Below, piece after piece: positions 7,161-13,144 of a DNA stretch of 18,773 nucleotides (position 1 is the stretch's first letter; each line of letters opens with the position of its first letter). Source of the DNA: Pseudomonadota bacterium (GTDB taxonomy: Bacteria; Pseudomonadota; Alphaproteobacteria; Rhizobiales; Xanthobacteraceae); the NCBI GenBank assembly GCA_023442085.1, contig JAEZMT010000390.1, positions 1-18,773 on the forward strand, in the 5' to 3' direction. The translations under genes were made by a program, and so were the position numbers. The notes beneath the pieces were generated by a model. That model was given only the letters and a program-made list of their open reading frames with translations, was not told the DNA's origin and ran no database searches.

Positions 7161-8975
7161 ATGGATCTCGAACGGGCGCAGGCCGCCAAATCCCGCGAGG
7201 GGGGTTCGCGCGAAACGTCTCGCGAGCGCCTCGCGCGAGGTGCTGGCCGTGATCCCGGCTCGGGCGAAGGCGGCGGTCTGTTCGGCGCATCCGGCGCCCG
7301 GCCGCGCACGCTGTTCGACAGCGTGCGGCGGCGCCTGATCCTGATGGTGCTTCTGGCCCTCGCCCCCATCGCCGCCCTCAACATCGTCCAGGGCGTGATG
7401 CAGCTGTCCGCCGCCGAGGAGGACGCCCGCCAGAACCTGCTACGCCATGCTCTGGCGGCCGCAGCTGCCCAGCAGAACGTCATCGCCTCGGCGGAAAACG
7501 TGCTCTACGCGCTCCAGAACGTGGAAGAGGTGCGTAGCTCCGGCCCGAGCTGCCGGGCGACCCTGCGGGGCGCGACCGTTTCCTTGCCCTTCGTGGCCAA
7601 TATCGGTGTCATCGATGCCGCCGGGCGCATCACTTGCTCGGCCCTGCCCACCACCGATACCGACATGAGCGACGATGCCTGGTGGCTTTCGGCCGTCCGG
7701 CAGCCCGGCTTCAGCCTGTCGGGACGGGTACGGAGCACCGCCGCTAACCGCGACGTGCTGGTGGGCTTCCTGCCCCTGCGCGATGCATCGGGCCGGCTCG
7801 AGGGCGGCTTGGCGCTGGGCATCGAGATCGGCTGGCTGGACAATCTTTTGCGCCAGCAGGTGCCGCCAACCGATGGCGTGGTCGCGGTGTTCTCCGCGTC
7901 CGGCGAGGAACTGGTCTCCAATTCGCGCACCCTCAGCGGCGCCCTGTTCCAGGCCGCGCCCTTCGCCGCGCCGGACAACGCGCTGCGGGAAAGCAACGAC
8001 CCCTCCGGCCGGCGCTGGACCTATGCCACCACCCCCCTCGGGCGGGAGGGCATGGTGGTGGCCTACGCCTCCCCGTCCGACCGCCTGTTCGGCTGGACCC
8101 TGGTGACGGTAGCGGCGAGCTTCGCCTTGCCGGCGCTGGTGATGGTGGCCTCGCTCATCGCCCTGTGGGTGGCGGTGGACCGCATCGTGCTGCGCTGGCT
8201 GCTCTATCTGCGCCGGGTCACGGCGGTCTATGCGCAAGGACACTACGGCTTCCGGCCGACGCGGCTCGATTCGGCGCCGAGCGAATTCCGCATGCTCGGC
8301 CAGTCGGTGGAGCACATGGCCTATGCCGTGCGGCAGCGGGATGCGCGCCTGCGCGAGAACCTCGCGGAGAAGACGGCGCTGGTGCGCGAAATCCACCACC
8401 GCATCAAGAACAGCCTTCAGGTGGTGGTGAGCCTGCTGTCGCTCTATGGCGGCGGTATCGGCAAGGGCGAGGACCGGAAGCGCTTCGACCAGTTGCGCAC
8501 CCGCGTCAACACCCTCGCCCTGGTCCACCGCATCCTCTACGAGGCGAGCGACGGCTCACAGGTGCGTCTCAGCGAGCTGCTCGGCGAACTCGCCTCTCTG
8601 ATCGAGGGCTCGTCCGACAAGAACCTGCGCCTGATGGTCGAGGCCGAGGAGACGCGGCTGCCCACCGACATGGCGGTTCCCCTCGCCCTGATGGTGGTGG
8701 AGCTGGTGCTGGGCCTGTCGCTCCGGCCCGGCAGCACCTCCCTCGGCATGCTCATCACCGGCTCGGTAGAGGCCGACCGCCTGCGCCTGGTGCTCACCGG
8801 CGCCGCCGACGCGCCGGAGGAGCCGTCCGGCCTCGCCGGCGGTTTCGCCGCCCAGCTCGGCGGAACCCTCACTCGGGACCACACCGGCGAGGCGCTGGTG
8901 ATCGTGGGGGATTTCCCTTGTCCCTCAATCGCTTCCCCGGATACCACAGCGCCGGGGGGCGCCTCGCGCGTGTAG
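7161..8975 (+). CDS. Membrane sensor histidine-kinase-like protein (HisKA_2 class) with degenerate ATPase domain
   Basis: This 604-residue protein has a charged N-terminal tail (1-55), a first membrane helix (about 58-80) and a periplasmic sensor of about 225 residues that looks like a dCache fold. A second helix (about 311-340) leads to a HAMP-like linker and a HisKA_2 dimerisation motif with VREIHHRIKNSLQVVVSLL (His412/His413). The C-terminal region should be a HATPase domain. However, the N-box, normally NELVTNALKHAF, reads VELVLGLSLRP with the Mg-binding Asn missing. The D-box DNGxG is replaced by LTGAADAPEEP, and no glycine lid is evident. Autophosphorylation is therefore doubtful. HisKA_2/HWE proteins are the usual partners of PhyR, and kinase-like negative regulators such as Sphingomonas PhyP are known at GSR loci. 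The ATG at 7161 has GGAG 5 bases upstream; a longer frame to 6993 is Arg/Gly-rich and unlikely. Confidence 0.88.
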   Translation: MDLERAQAAKSREGGSRETSRERLARGAGRDPGSGEGGGLFGASGARPRTLFDSVRRRLILMVLLALAPIAALNIVQGVMQLSAAEEDARQNLLRHALAAAAAQQNVIASAENVLYALQNVEEVRSSGPSCRATLRGATVSLPFVANIGVIDAAGRITCSALPTTDTDMSDDAWWLSAVRQPGFSLSGRVRSTAANRDVLVGFLPLRDASGRLEGGLALGIEIGWLDNLLRQQVPPTDGVVAVFSASGEELVSNSRTLSGALFQAAPFAAPDNALRESNDPSGRRWTYATTPLGREGMVVAYASPSDRLFGWTLVTVAASFALPALVMVASLIALWVAVDRIVLRWLLYLRRVTAVYAQGHYGFRPTRLDSAPSEFRMLGQSVEHMAYAVRQRDARLRENLAEKTALVREIHHRIKNSLQVVVSLLSLYGGGIGKGEDRKRFDQLRTRVNTLALVHRILYEASDGSQVRLSELLGELASLIEGSSDKNLRLMVEAEETRLPTDMAVPLALMVVELVLGLSLRPGSTSLGMLITGSVEADRLRLVLTGAADAPEEPSGLAGGFAAQLGGTLTRDHTGEALVIVGDFPCPSIASPDTTAPGGASRV

Positions 8976-9000
8976 GCCCGCACGAAAGCGCGATTTCCTT

Positions 9001-9026
9001 GGAACCACAGTCCTTCCGGCTTCGTT
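9001..9026 (+). promoter_or_regulatory. EcfG-dependent promoter of the KGG-repeat gene (exact consensus)
   Basis: GGAAC (9001-9005), 17 bases, CGTT (9023-9026), an exact match to GGAAC-N16/17-CGTT. It lies 25 bases after the sensor gene's stop codon. A start near 9033 gives a leader of about 140 bases before the KGG gene. KGG/con-10 type proteins are typical general-stress targets. Confidence 0.85.
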
Positions 9027-9172
9027 ACACCTTGGACCGTCCTGGCCACCCCACCGGCCGGAGGGCGGCCTATTGGCTTCAGTGCGGGCCGTTCGCGTTC
9101 CGGCACTCATGACCGGGTGCACCGGCCGGGTGCCGCGACGAGCGGCCGATCGCAGTCGGAGGAAAAGGGCAC

Positions 9173-9457
9173 ATGGACAAGGCGCGAACCAAGGGCACCT
9201 CCCAGCGCGGCTTTGCGGCGATGGACGCGGAAAAGCAGCGGGCCATCGCGCGCAAGGGCGGCGAGAGCGTCCCGGCCGAGAAGCGCAGCTTCTTCCAGAA
9301 TCGGACGCTGGCGGCTGAGGCCGGCCGCAAGGGCGGCCAGAGCGTCGCCGACGATCAGCGCAGCTTCTCGCGGGATCGCACCCTCGCCTCGCAGGCGGGG
9401 CAGAAGGGCGGTCAGAAGAGCGGCCAGACCACTGGCACGGGCAACGGCGGCGCCTGA
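9173..9457 (+). CDS. KGG-repeat (con-10/GsiB-type) general stress protein
   Basis: This 94-residue, very hydrophilic Gly/Lys/Arg/Gln-rich protein is built from repeats. KGG tripeptides lie at residues 28-30, 53-55 and 78-80, exactly 25 residues apart. The two downstream repeat units (EKRSFFQNRTLAAEAGRKGG and DQRSFSRDRTLASQAGQKGG) are close copies. This is the stress-induced KGG family (YciG, Bacillus GsiB, Neurospora con-10), thought to be intrinsically disordered, hydrophilin-like protectants in desiccation, osmotic or stationary stress. The ATG at 9173 follows GGAGG and AGGG at a suitable distance. An exact EcfG promoter lies upstream, so the gene should belong to the PhyR-EcfG regulon. A GC hairpin (9446-9467) spans its stop codon and a second, longer one follows at 9492. 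Confidence 0.9.
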   Translation: MDKARTKGTSQRGFAAMDAEKQRAIARKGGESVPAEKRSFFQNRTLAAEAGRKGGQSVADDQRSFSRDRTLASQAGQKGGQKSGQTTGTGNGGA

Positions 9458-9491
9458 CCGCGCCGCCTGAAAAAGGCTGATGCCAGATCCG

Positions 9492-9516
9492 CCGTCCGCA
9501 GCTGTGCTGCGGACGG
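9492..9516 (+). terminator. Perfect 11-bp-stem hairpin between the KGG gene and ecfG
   Basis: CCGTCCGCAGC (9492-9502) pairs perfectly with GCTGCGGACGG (9506-9516) across a TGT loop. The last G of the stem is the first G of the GGAAC -35 element of the ecfG promoter. No T-run follows. It may end the KGG transcript in a Rho-dependent way, insulate ecfG, or be a protein-binding dyad overlapping the promoter. With the smaller GGCGGCGC/GCGCCGCC hairpin (9446-9467) over the KGG stop codon it makes a double-hairpin boundary. Confidence 0.55.
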
Positions 9517-9541
9517 GAACCGGAAGCGCAGCCGCAGCGTT
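9516..9541 (+). promoter_or_regulatory. EcfG-dependent promoter of ecfG (exact consensus, autoregulation)
   Basis: GGAAC (9516-9520), 17 bases, CGTT (9538-9541). This exact GSR consensus lies upstream of the EcfG-type sigma gene itself and predicts positive autoregulation. The start would be near 9548, with a leader of roughly 70 to 155 bases depending on which start codon is used. Confidence 0.85.
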
Positions 9542-9663
9542 ATCATGAGGTCTCGCCAAAAAGTGGCCCGTGGGCCCGCTTTGGCCTCCGCCCGGCCGAT
9601 GGGAAGCCTGGCGCGGACATGTCGCCACAAAAGTCACGATTGCCGGAAAGAATAGGCCGCCTG

Positions 9664-10242
9664 ATGGACCTGCCCGCGCCGAGCGAAAGGACCCGCCAAG
9701 AGATGGACGCCGCCGCCCTGCGCACGCAGGTGCTGGAGTTCCTTCCAGCGGTGCGCGCCTTCGCGCGTTCGCTGACGCGCAATCGCACCGAAGCCGACGA
9801 CCTTGTCCAGGAGACGCTGCTGAAAGCGCTCTCCAACATCGACAAGTTCGATCCCGGTACGAACCTGCGCGCGTGGCTGTTCACCATCCTTCGCAACACC
9901 TACTACACTGAGATCCGCAAGCGCCGGCGCGAGAACGACGGCATGGCCGCTCTCGCCCAGCAGGACACCAACATCGGTCCGAGCCAGGAATGGTCGGCCA
10001 CCCTCACCTCCCTGAAGGACGCCCTCGCCCGGCTGCCCGACGACCAGCGCGAGGCGCTGGTGCTGGTGGGCGCGGCGGGCCTCTCCTACGAGGAGGCGGC
10101 GGAGGTCTGCGGCTGCGCGCTCGGCACCATCAAGAGCCGCGTCAACCGCGCCCGCGCCAAGCTTCTCGTGCTCATGGGCGCCGAGGACACGGCGGACGTG
10201 GTGGAAGGCGACGCGGTGGCCCTTTCGGCCGCGCGGAGCTAG
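9664..10242 (+). CDS. ecfG: EcfG-type ECF sigma factor (general stress response)
   Basis: The predicted product is a 192-residue two-domain ECF sigma factor. Region 2 covers about 27-92 with FARSLTRNRTEADDLVQETLLKA and GTNLRAWLFTILRNTYYTEIRKRRRE. Region 4 covers about 113-172 with LPDDQREALVLVGAAGLSYEEAAEVCGCALGTIKSRVNRAR. Both strings are hallmark EcfG/RpoE4-type sequences (the 'LVGAxGxSYEEAAEICGCAxGTIKSRVNRAR' block). EcfG directs RNA polymerase to GGAAC-N16/17-CGTT promoters and is held by NepR until PhyR is phosphorylated. The start is uncertain: ATGs at 9619, 9664 and 9703 are all in frame and none has a strong Shine-Dalgarno. I use 9664 as a compromise; conservation begins near residue 16. 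No nepR is adjacent, which is unusual for this family. Confidence 0.92.
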   Translation: MDLPAPSERTRQEMDAAALRTQVLEFLPAVRAFARSLTRNRTEADDLVQETLLKALSNIDKFDPGTNLRAWLFTILRNTYYTEIRKRRRENDGMAALAQQDTNIGPSQEWSATLTSLKDALARLPDDQREALVLVGAAGLSYEEAAEVCGCALGTIKSRVNRARAKLLVLMGAEDTADVVEGDAVALSAARS

Positions 10243-10250
10243 AGGCGAGG

Positions 10251-10267
10251 CCCGCGCACCGCGCGGG
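10251..10267 (+). terminator. Short GC-rich hairpin between ecfG and metX
   Basis: CCCGCGC (10251-10257) pairs perfectly with GCGCGGG (10261-10267) around a 3-base loop, 8 bases after the ecfG stop. No T-run follows, so termination strength is uncertain. A TTGACA at 10271-10276 could be the -35 of a metX promoter, but no good -10 is visible at the right distance. Confidence 0.4.
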
Positions 10268-10305
10268 TGCTTGACACAGGCGCCGGGGCGTCGCTTGGTT
10301 CGCCC

Positions 10306-11511
10306 ATGACATCTTTCGCCCGGAAGGACGTCGCCCCGAACACAGCCGCCGAGGCGCGGCGCGAGGCGGACGAGCCCCATTCCCCCGTGGTGCGATTCGG
10401 TGCCGGTGCCCCGCTCAGGCTGGACGCGGGCGTCGAGCTGAACCACCTGCAGATCGGCTACCAGACCTACGGCGAGCCCAATGCCGCCGGCACCAATGCG
10501 GTGCTGGTGTGCCACGCGCTGACCGGCGACCAGCATGCCGCGAGCCTCAATCCCGTCACCGGCAAGCCCGGCTGGTGGGAGACCATGGTGGGGCCGGGCA
10601 GGCCGATCGACACCGAGCGCTTCTTCGTCATCTGCGCCAACGTGCTCGGCGGCTGCATGGGCACCACCGGCCCCGCCTCCACCGATCCTTCGACCGGGCG
10701 GCCCTACGGCCTCGACATGCCGCTGGTGACCATTCGCGACATGGTGAACGCGCAGGCCATGCTGCTCGACCATCTCGGCATCGAGAAGCTCCTGTGCGTG
10801 GCCGGCGGCTCCATGGGCGGCATGCAGGTGCTGCAATGGGCGGCGAGCTATCCCGAGCGGCTGTTCGCGGCCATGCCGATTGCCACCGGCGCGCGCCACT
10901 CGGCGCAGAACATCGCCTTCCACGAGGTGGGCCGCCAGGCGGTGATGGCCGATCCCGACTGGCGCGGCGGACGCTATCTGGCGGAAGGGGTGACGCCCCA
11001 TCGCGGGCTCGCGGTGGCGCGCATGGCGGCGCACATCACCTACATGTCGGACCAGTCGCTGCACAACAAGTTCGGCCGCCGGCTGCAGAACCGCGAGATG
11101 CCCACCTTCGGCTTCGATGCCGATTTTCAGGTGGAGAGCTATCTGCGCCACCAGGGCGAATCGTTCGTGCAGCGGTTCGATCCCAATTCCTATCTCTACG
11201 TGACGCGGGCCATGGACTATTTCGACCTCGCGGCGGACTACGGCGGCGTGCTGGCCAATGCCTTCCGCGGCTCGAAGACGCGCTTCTGCGTCGCCTCCTT
11301 CACCTCGGACTGGCTGTTTCCCACCGAGGAGTCCCGCGCTATCGTCCATGCGCTGAACGCCTCGGGCGCCAGCGTCTCCTTCACCGAGATCGAGAGCGAC
11401 AAGGGCCACGACGCCTTCCTTCTGGAAGAGCCGCAATTGTTCGCCATCGCCCGCGGCTTCCTCGACAGCGCGGCGCGCGCCCTCGGCCTGCCGGCCGGGA
11501 GGGGCATGTGA
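10306..11511 (+). CDS. metX: Homoserine O-acyltransferase MetX (alpha/beta-hydrolase fold)
   Basis: This 401-residue cytoplasmic enzyme acylates L-homoserine, using acetyl-CoA or, in some members of the family, succinyl-CoA, in the first dedicated step of methionine synthesis. Diagnostic sequence includes CHALTGDQHAA (70-79), NVLGGCMGTTGPAS (112-125), the nucleophile elbow GGSMGG with Ser169, SDWLFP with Asp335, and KGHDAFL with His368, a complete Ser-Asp-His triad. The length is normal for MetX. The ATG at 10306 is favoured although its ribosome site is poor. A GTG at 10267 falls inside the hairpin between ecfG and metX. The stop codon overlaps the metW start by 4 bases (GTGA), indicating translational coupling. 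I looked for a SAM-II riboswitch and there is no room for a convincing one in the 63-base gap. Acetyl versus succinyl specificity cannot be settled by eye. Confidence 0.95.
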   Translation: MTSFARKDVAPNTAAEARREADEPHSPVVRFGAGAPLRLDAGVELNHLQIGYQTYGEPNAAGTNAVLVCHALTGDQHAASLNPVTGKPGWWETMVGPGRPIDTERFFVICANVLGGCMGTTGPASTDPSTGRPYGLDMPLVTIRDMVNAQAMLLDHLGIEKLLCVAGGSMGGMQVLQWAASYPERLFAAMPIATGARHSAQNIAFHEVGRQAVMADPDWRGGRYLAEGVTPHRGLAVARMAAHITYMSDQSLHNKFGRRLQNREMPTFGFDADFQVESYLRHQGESFVQRFDPNSYLYVTRAMDYFDLAADYGGVLANAFRGSKTRFCVASFTSDWLFPTEESRAIVHALNASGASVSFTEIESDKGHDAFLLEEPQLFAIARGFLDSAARALGLPAGRGM

Positions 11512-12167
11512 GCATCGCCTTGCGCCAGCCGGTGCTGGATGAAAGCGCCGTCCGCGACCAGGGCGGGCGCGTCGATCTCGTGGTGGTGGCCGAAATGGTC
11601 GCCCCCGGCTCGCGCGTGCTCGACGTGGGCTCCGGCGACGGGGCGCTGCTGGAGCTTCTGGCCACCACCCGCAATTGCGACGCGCGCGGCATCGAATTAT
11701 CCCGCGAAGGCGTGAACGCTGGCGTGGCGCGCGGGCTCGCCATCATCCAGGGCGACGCGGACGTGGACCTCGCCCATTATCCCGACGACGCCTTCGACTA
11801 TGTGATCCTGTCCCAGACCCTCCAGGCCACCCGCCGGCCGCGCTGGGTGCTGGAGCAGATGCTGCGCATCGGCCGCCGGGCGGTGGTGTCCTTCCCCAAT
11901 TTCGGCCACTGGCGCTCGCGCCTCGACCTCTTGGTCAACGGCCGCATGCCGGTGACGGACAACATGCCCATCGCCTGGTACGAGACCCCCAACATCCACT
12001 TCTGCACCATCCGCGACTTCGTGGCCCTGGTGGAGGTGCTGGACGCCCGCATCGAGAAAGCCGTGGCGCTGGATTCCTCCGGCCACCGCGTGCGCGTGAA
12101 CATGCCGTGGTGGGTGTGGAATTTGCTCGGCGAACAGGCGGTGTTTCTGCTGACGCGGGAGCGGTAG
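11508..12167 (+). CDS. metW: Methionine biosynthesis protein MetW (SAM-methyltransferase fold)
   Basis: This 219-residue protein is the usual partner of MetX in proteobacteria and is thought to support MetX activity. It has a class I SAM-binding fold: motif I VLDVGSGDG (37-45), GIELS (61-65), a VILSQTLQATRRP stretch (99-111), and the MetW signatures FPNFGHWRSRL (129-139) and WYETPNIHFCTI (158-168). The start is GTG at 11508, overlapping the metX stop and preceded by GGGAGG. The frame is open far upstream, but that part is a shadow of metX. It ends the methionine operon; the sequence after it changes to AT-rich DNA within about 70 bases. Confidence 0.93.
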   Translation: MSIALRQPVLDESAVRDQGGRVDLVVVAEMVAPGSRVLDVGSGDGALLELLATTRNCDARGIELSREGVNAGVARGLAIIQGDADVDLAHYPDDAFDYVILSQTLQATRRPRWVLEQMLRIGRRAVVSFPNFGHWRSRLDLLVNGRMPVTDNMPIAWYETPNIHFCTIRDFVALVEVLDARIEKAVALDSSGHRVRVNMPWWVWNLLGEQAVFLLTRER

Positions 12168-12220
12168 GGCCGTCAGTAAAGGTCAAGAAGCGCGACACAA
12201 CCACAGATAGATGACGCCAT

Positions 12221-12249
12221 TTGACAAAATCCCTCAGCCCTGCTACCCT
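12221..12249 (+). promoter_or_regulatory. Candidate sigma70 promoter overlapping the left arm of the large inverted repeat
   Basis: TTGACA (12221-12226), 17 bases, TACCCT (12244-12249). The -35 is perfect and the -10 matches at three positions. The -10 lies inside the left arm of the inverted repeat (12239-12261), so extrusion of the repeat or protein binding there would affect it. It would drive the two-gene GNAT module with a leader of about 150 bases. Confidence 0.4.
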
Positions 12250-12318
12250 CCCGGCTCTTTTAGGAGCAGGAACGGAGTTCCGGCCTTGGCCGAGTAAAAG
12301 AGCCGGGAGGGTAGCAGG
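12239..12318. repeat. 80-bp element with perfect 23-bp inverted-repeat arms
   Basis: The left arm (12239-12261, beginning CCTGCTACCCTCCCGG) and right arm (12296-12318, ending GGGAGGGTAGCAGG) are exact reverse complements over 23 bases. The 34-base centre holds two further small dyads, GGAAC-GGA-GTTCC and CGGCC-TT-GGCCG, so the single strand could fold into a branched cruciform. No transposase is near and I see no flanking target duplication. T-runs are at the loop side of the stem, not after it, so it is not a normal terminator. It sits exactly at the boundary between GC-rich metW and the AT-richer toxin-antitoxin-like module. It could be a small palindromic mobile element, an operator for that module, or a structured RNA. 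Confidence 0.85.
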
Positions 12319-12329
12319 CACTGGCTCGG

Positions 12330-12357
12330 TTGAAATTCAGTCCAGAAACTGCATATT
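12330..12357 (+). promoter_or_regulatory. Second candidate promoter for the GNAT module
   Basis: TTGAAA (12330-12335), 16 bases, CATATT (12352-12357). It lies just after the large inverted repeat and would give a leader of about 45 bases before the putative antitoxin ATG. The match is modest and relies on local AT-richness. Confidence 0.35.
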
Positions 12358-12409
12358 GAGAGTGGCCTTAGAGCCGCAGTGGAGTGGATTGATTTTTTGG
12401 AGATGTGAC

Positions 12410-12574
12410 ATGGCAGCTAGGCTTAAGGACGATGGCGTCCAGTTTGAGCAAGCGCTGGTGGTCCATCCGAAGGGCCTGCGGAAGCTTGAGAAGGCTGTGA
12501 AAACCCCCAAGGAACCGACCTTGGCGCTGGTGAGATTGATGGCTGGGCGATACGATGCAAGAAAGCTCAAGTGA
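12410..12574 (+). CDS. Putative small antitoxin of a GNAT toxin-antitoxin pair
   Basis: This predicted 54-residue basic protein starts MAARLKDDGVQFEQALVV. It ends with TPKEPTLALVRLMAGRY and a Lys/Arg-rich tail. GGAG lies 7 bases before the ATG. It directly precedes and overlaps by 20 bases a TacT-like acetyltransferase gene, the order expected for antitoxin then toxin. Antitoxins of GNAT toxins are usually DUF1778 proteins of about 90 residues with an N-terminal ribbon-helix-helix domain. Here only something like their C-terminal toxin-binding tail (the P-x-x-x-L-x-x-L pattern) is recognisable, and no DNA-binding domain is seen. The frame is open back to 12221, but that stretch covers the inverted repeat and looks non-coding. 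The antitoxin role is inferred from position and tail resemblance. Confidence 0.6.
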   Translation: MAARLKDDGVQFEQALVVHPKGLRKLEKAVKTPKEPTLALVRLMAGRYDARKLK

Positions 12575-13124
12575 CGACAATTTAAACGCCACAGCAGATA
12601 CGTCCGATCTTCCTGAAATTCAGCTCGAAATTAACCCCCTCGGGACCCACCCGAGGGGTAATTTTTGTTGCGGGGTTAGCCGCATCGACAATTTTTTCAA
12701 GAACAATGCCCGCAAAGATCATCAAGCATATAAGGTTAGAGTTTTCGTGGCGACCGAAGAAGGCCAAGAATGCCCTGTTGGGTTTTATTCTCTTACGTTG
12801 ACCGCGCTCTTACCTTCACACGTATCAAAAAACGCAACGAAGAAATTCGATCGCGTTAAAGCGGTCCCCGCGATTTACCTGGCAATGATTGGCGTCACCG
12901 ATAGCTTCCAAAAGAAGGGAGTTGGGCGTGCGCTTATTCAAAATGCGATCTCGCGAGCACTTCTTATCTCAGAACATGCCGGCGCATACGCGATTGTATT
13001 AGAAGCCTTGGACGAAAAAGTAGCTGCTTATTACAGGGAGCTTGGATTTGAGCCTTTCATCGAAGGCAAATTGCACATGTTCCTTGAATTGTCGATGTTG
13101 AGGCGGGCCGTCGCTGCTAGCTAG
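12555..13124 (+). CDS. TacT-like GNAT-family N-acetyltransferase (putative toxin)
   Basis: The product is a 189-residue GNAT acetyltransferase. Known TacT/AtaT relatives acetylate the amino acid on charged tRNAs and block translation. Family landmarks are FCCGVSRIDNFFKNNARKD (37-55), VGFYSLTLTAL (75-85), the acetyl-CoA loop after IGVTDSFQKKGVGRALI (Gln119 to Gly124), and AAYYRELGFEPF (157-168), with Tyr160 in the usual catalytic tyrosine position. Relative to typical TacT it has about 20 extra N-terminal residues; no other in-frame start exists before the core. Its start overlaps the putative antitoxin gene by 20 bases. Codon use (TTA, AGA, ATA) and AT-content differ sharply from neighbours: one 60-base line (12781-12840) counts to 26 G+C against 44 in metX (10801-10860), consistent with horizontal transfer. 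A terminator-like hairpin lies inside codons 28-35. Confidence 0.82.
   Translation: MQESSSDDNLNATADTSDLPEIQLEINPLGTHPRGNFCCGVSRIDNFFKNNARKDHQAYKVRVFVATEEGQECPVGFYSLTLTALLPSHVSKNATKKFDRVKAVPAIYLAMIGVTDSFQKKGVGRALIQNAISRALLISEHAGAYAIVLEALDEKVAAYYRELGFEPFIEGKLHMFLELSMLRRAVAAS
12636..12666 (+). terminator. Intrinsic-terminator-like hairpin inside the GNAT toxin coding sequence
   Basis: CCCCTCGGG (12636-12644) pairs perfectly with CCCGAGGGG (12650-12658) around a 5-base loop and is followed by TAATTTTTG. This is the textbook form of a Rho-independent terminator: a GC stem of 9 bp, then a T-tract. It lies 61 bases after the antitoxin stop codon and within codons 28-35 of the toxin. If active, most transcripts would carry the antitoxin only. 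Confidence 0.6.
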
Positions 13125-13144
13125 CGCCCTACAGACAAAGCCCC

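Noticed and set aside
10243..10305. Possible SAM-II or SAM/SAH riboswitch before metX
   Set aside because: Only 63 bases separate ecfG from metX. The single visible structure is a 7-bp GC hairpin, with none of the conserved pseudoknot elements.
9634..11436. A 600-codon open frame on the minus strand opposite ecfG and metX
   Set aside because: It crosses two well-supported genes and their spacer, with low-complexity His/Arg/Gly content and no recognisable motif.
12239..12318. Integron attC site or insertion-sequence ends as an explanation for the large inverted repeat
   Set aside because: The arms are perfect rather than attC-like imperfect, no integrase or transposase is nearby, and no target-site duplication is visible.
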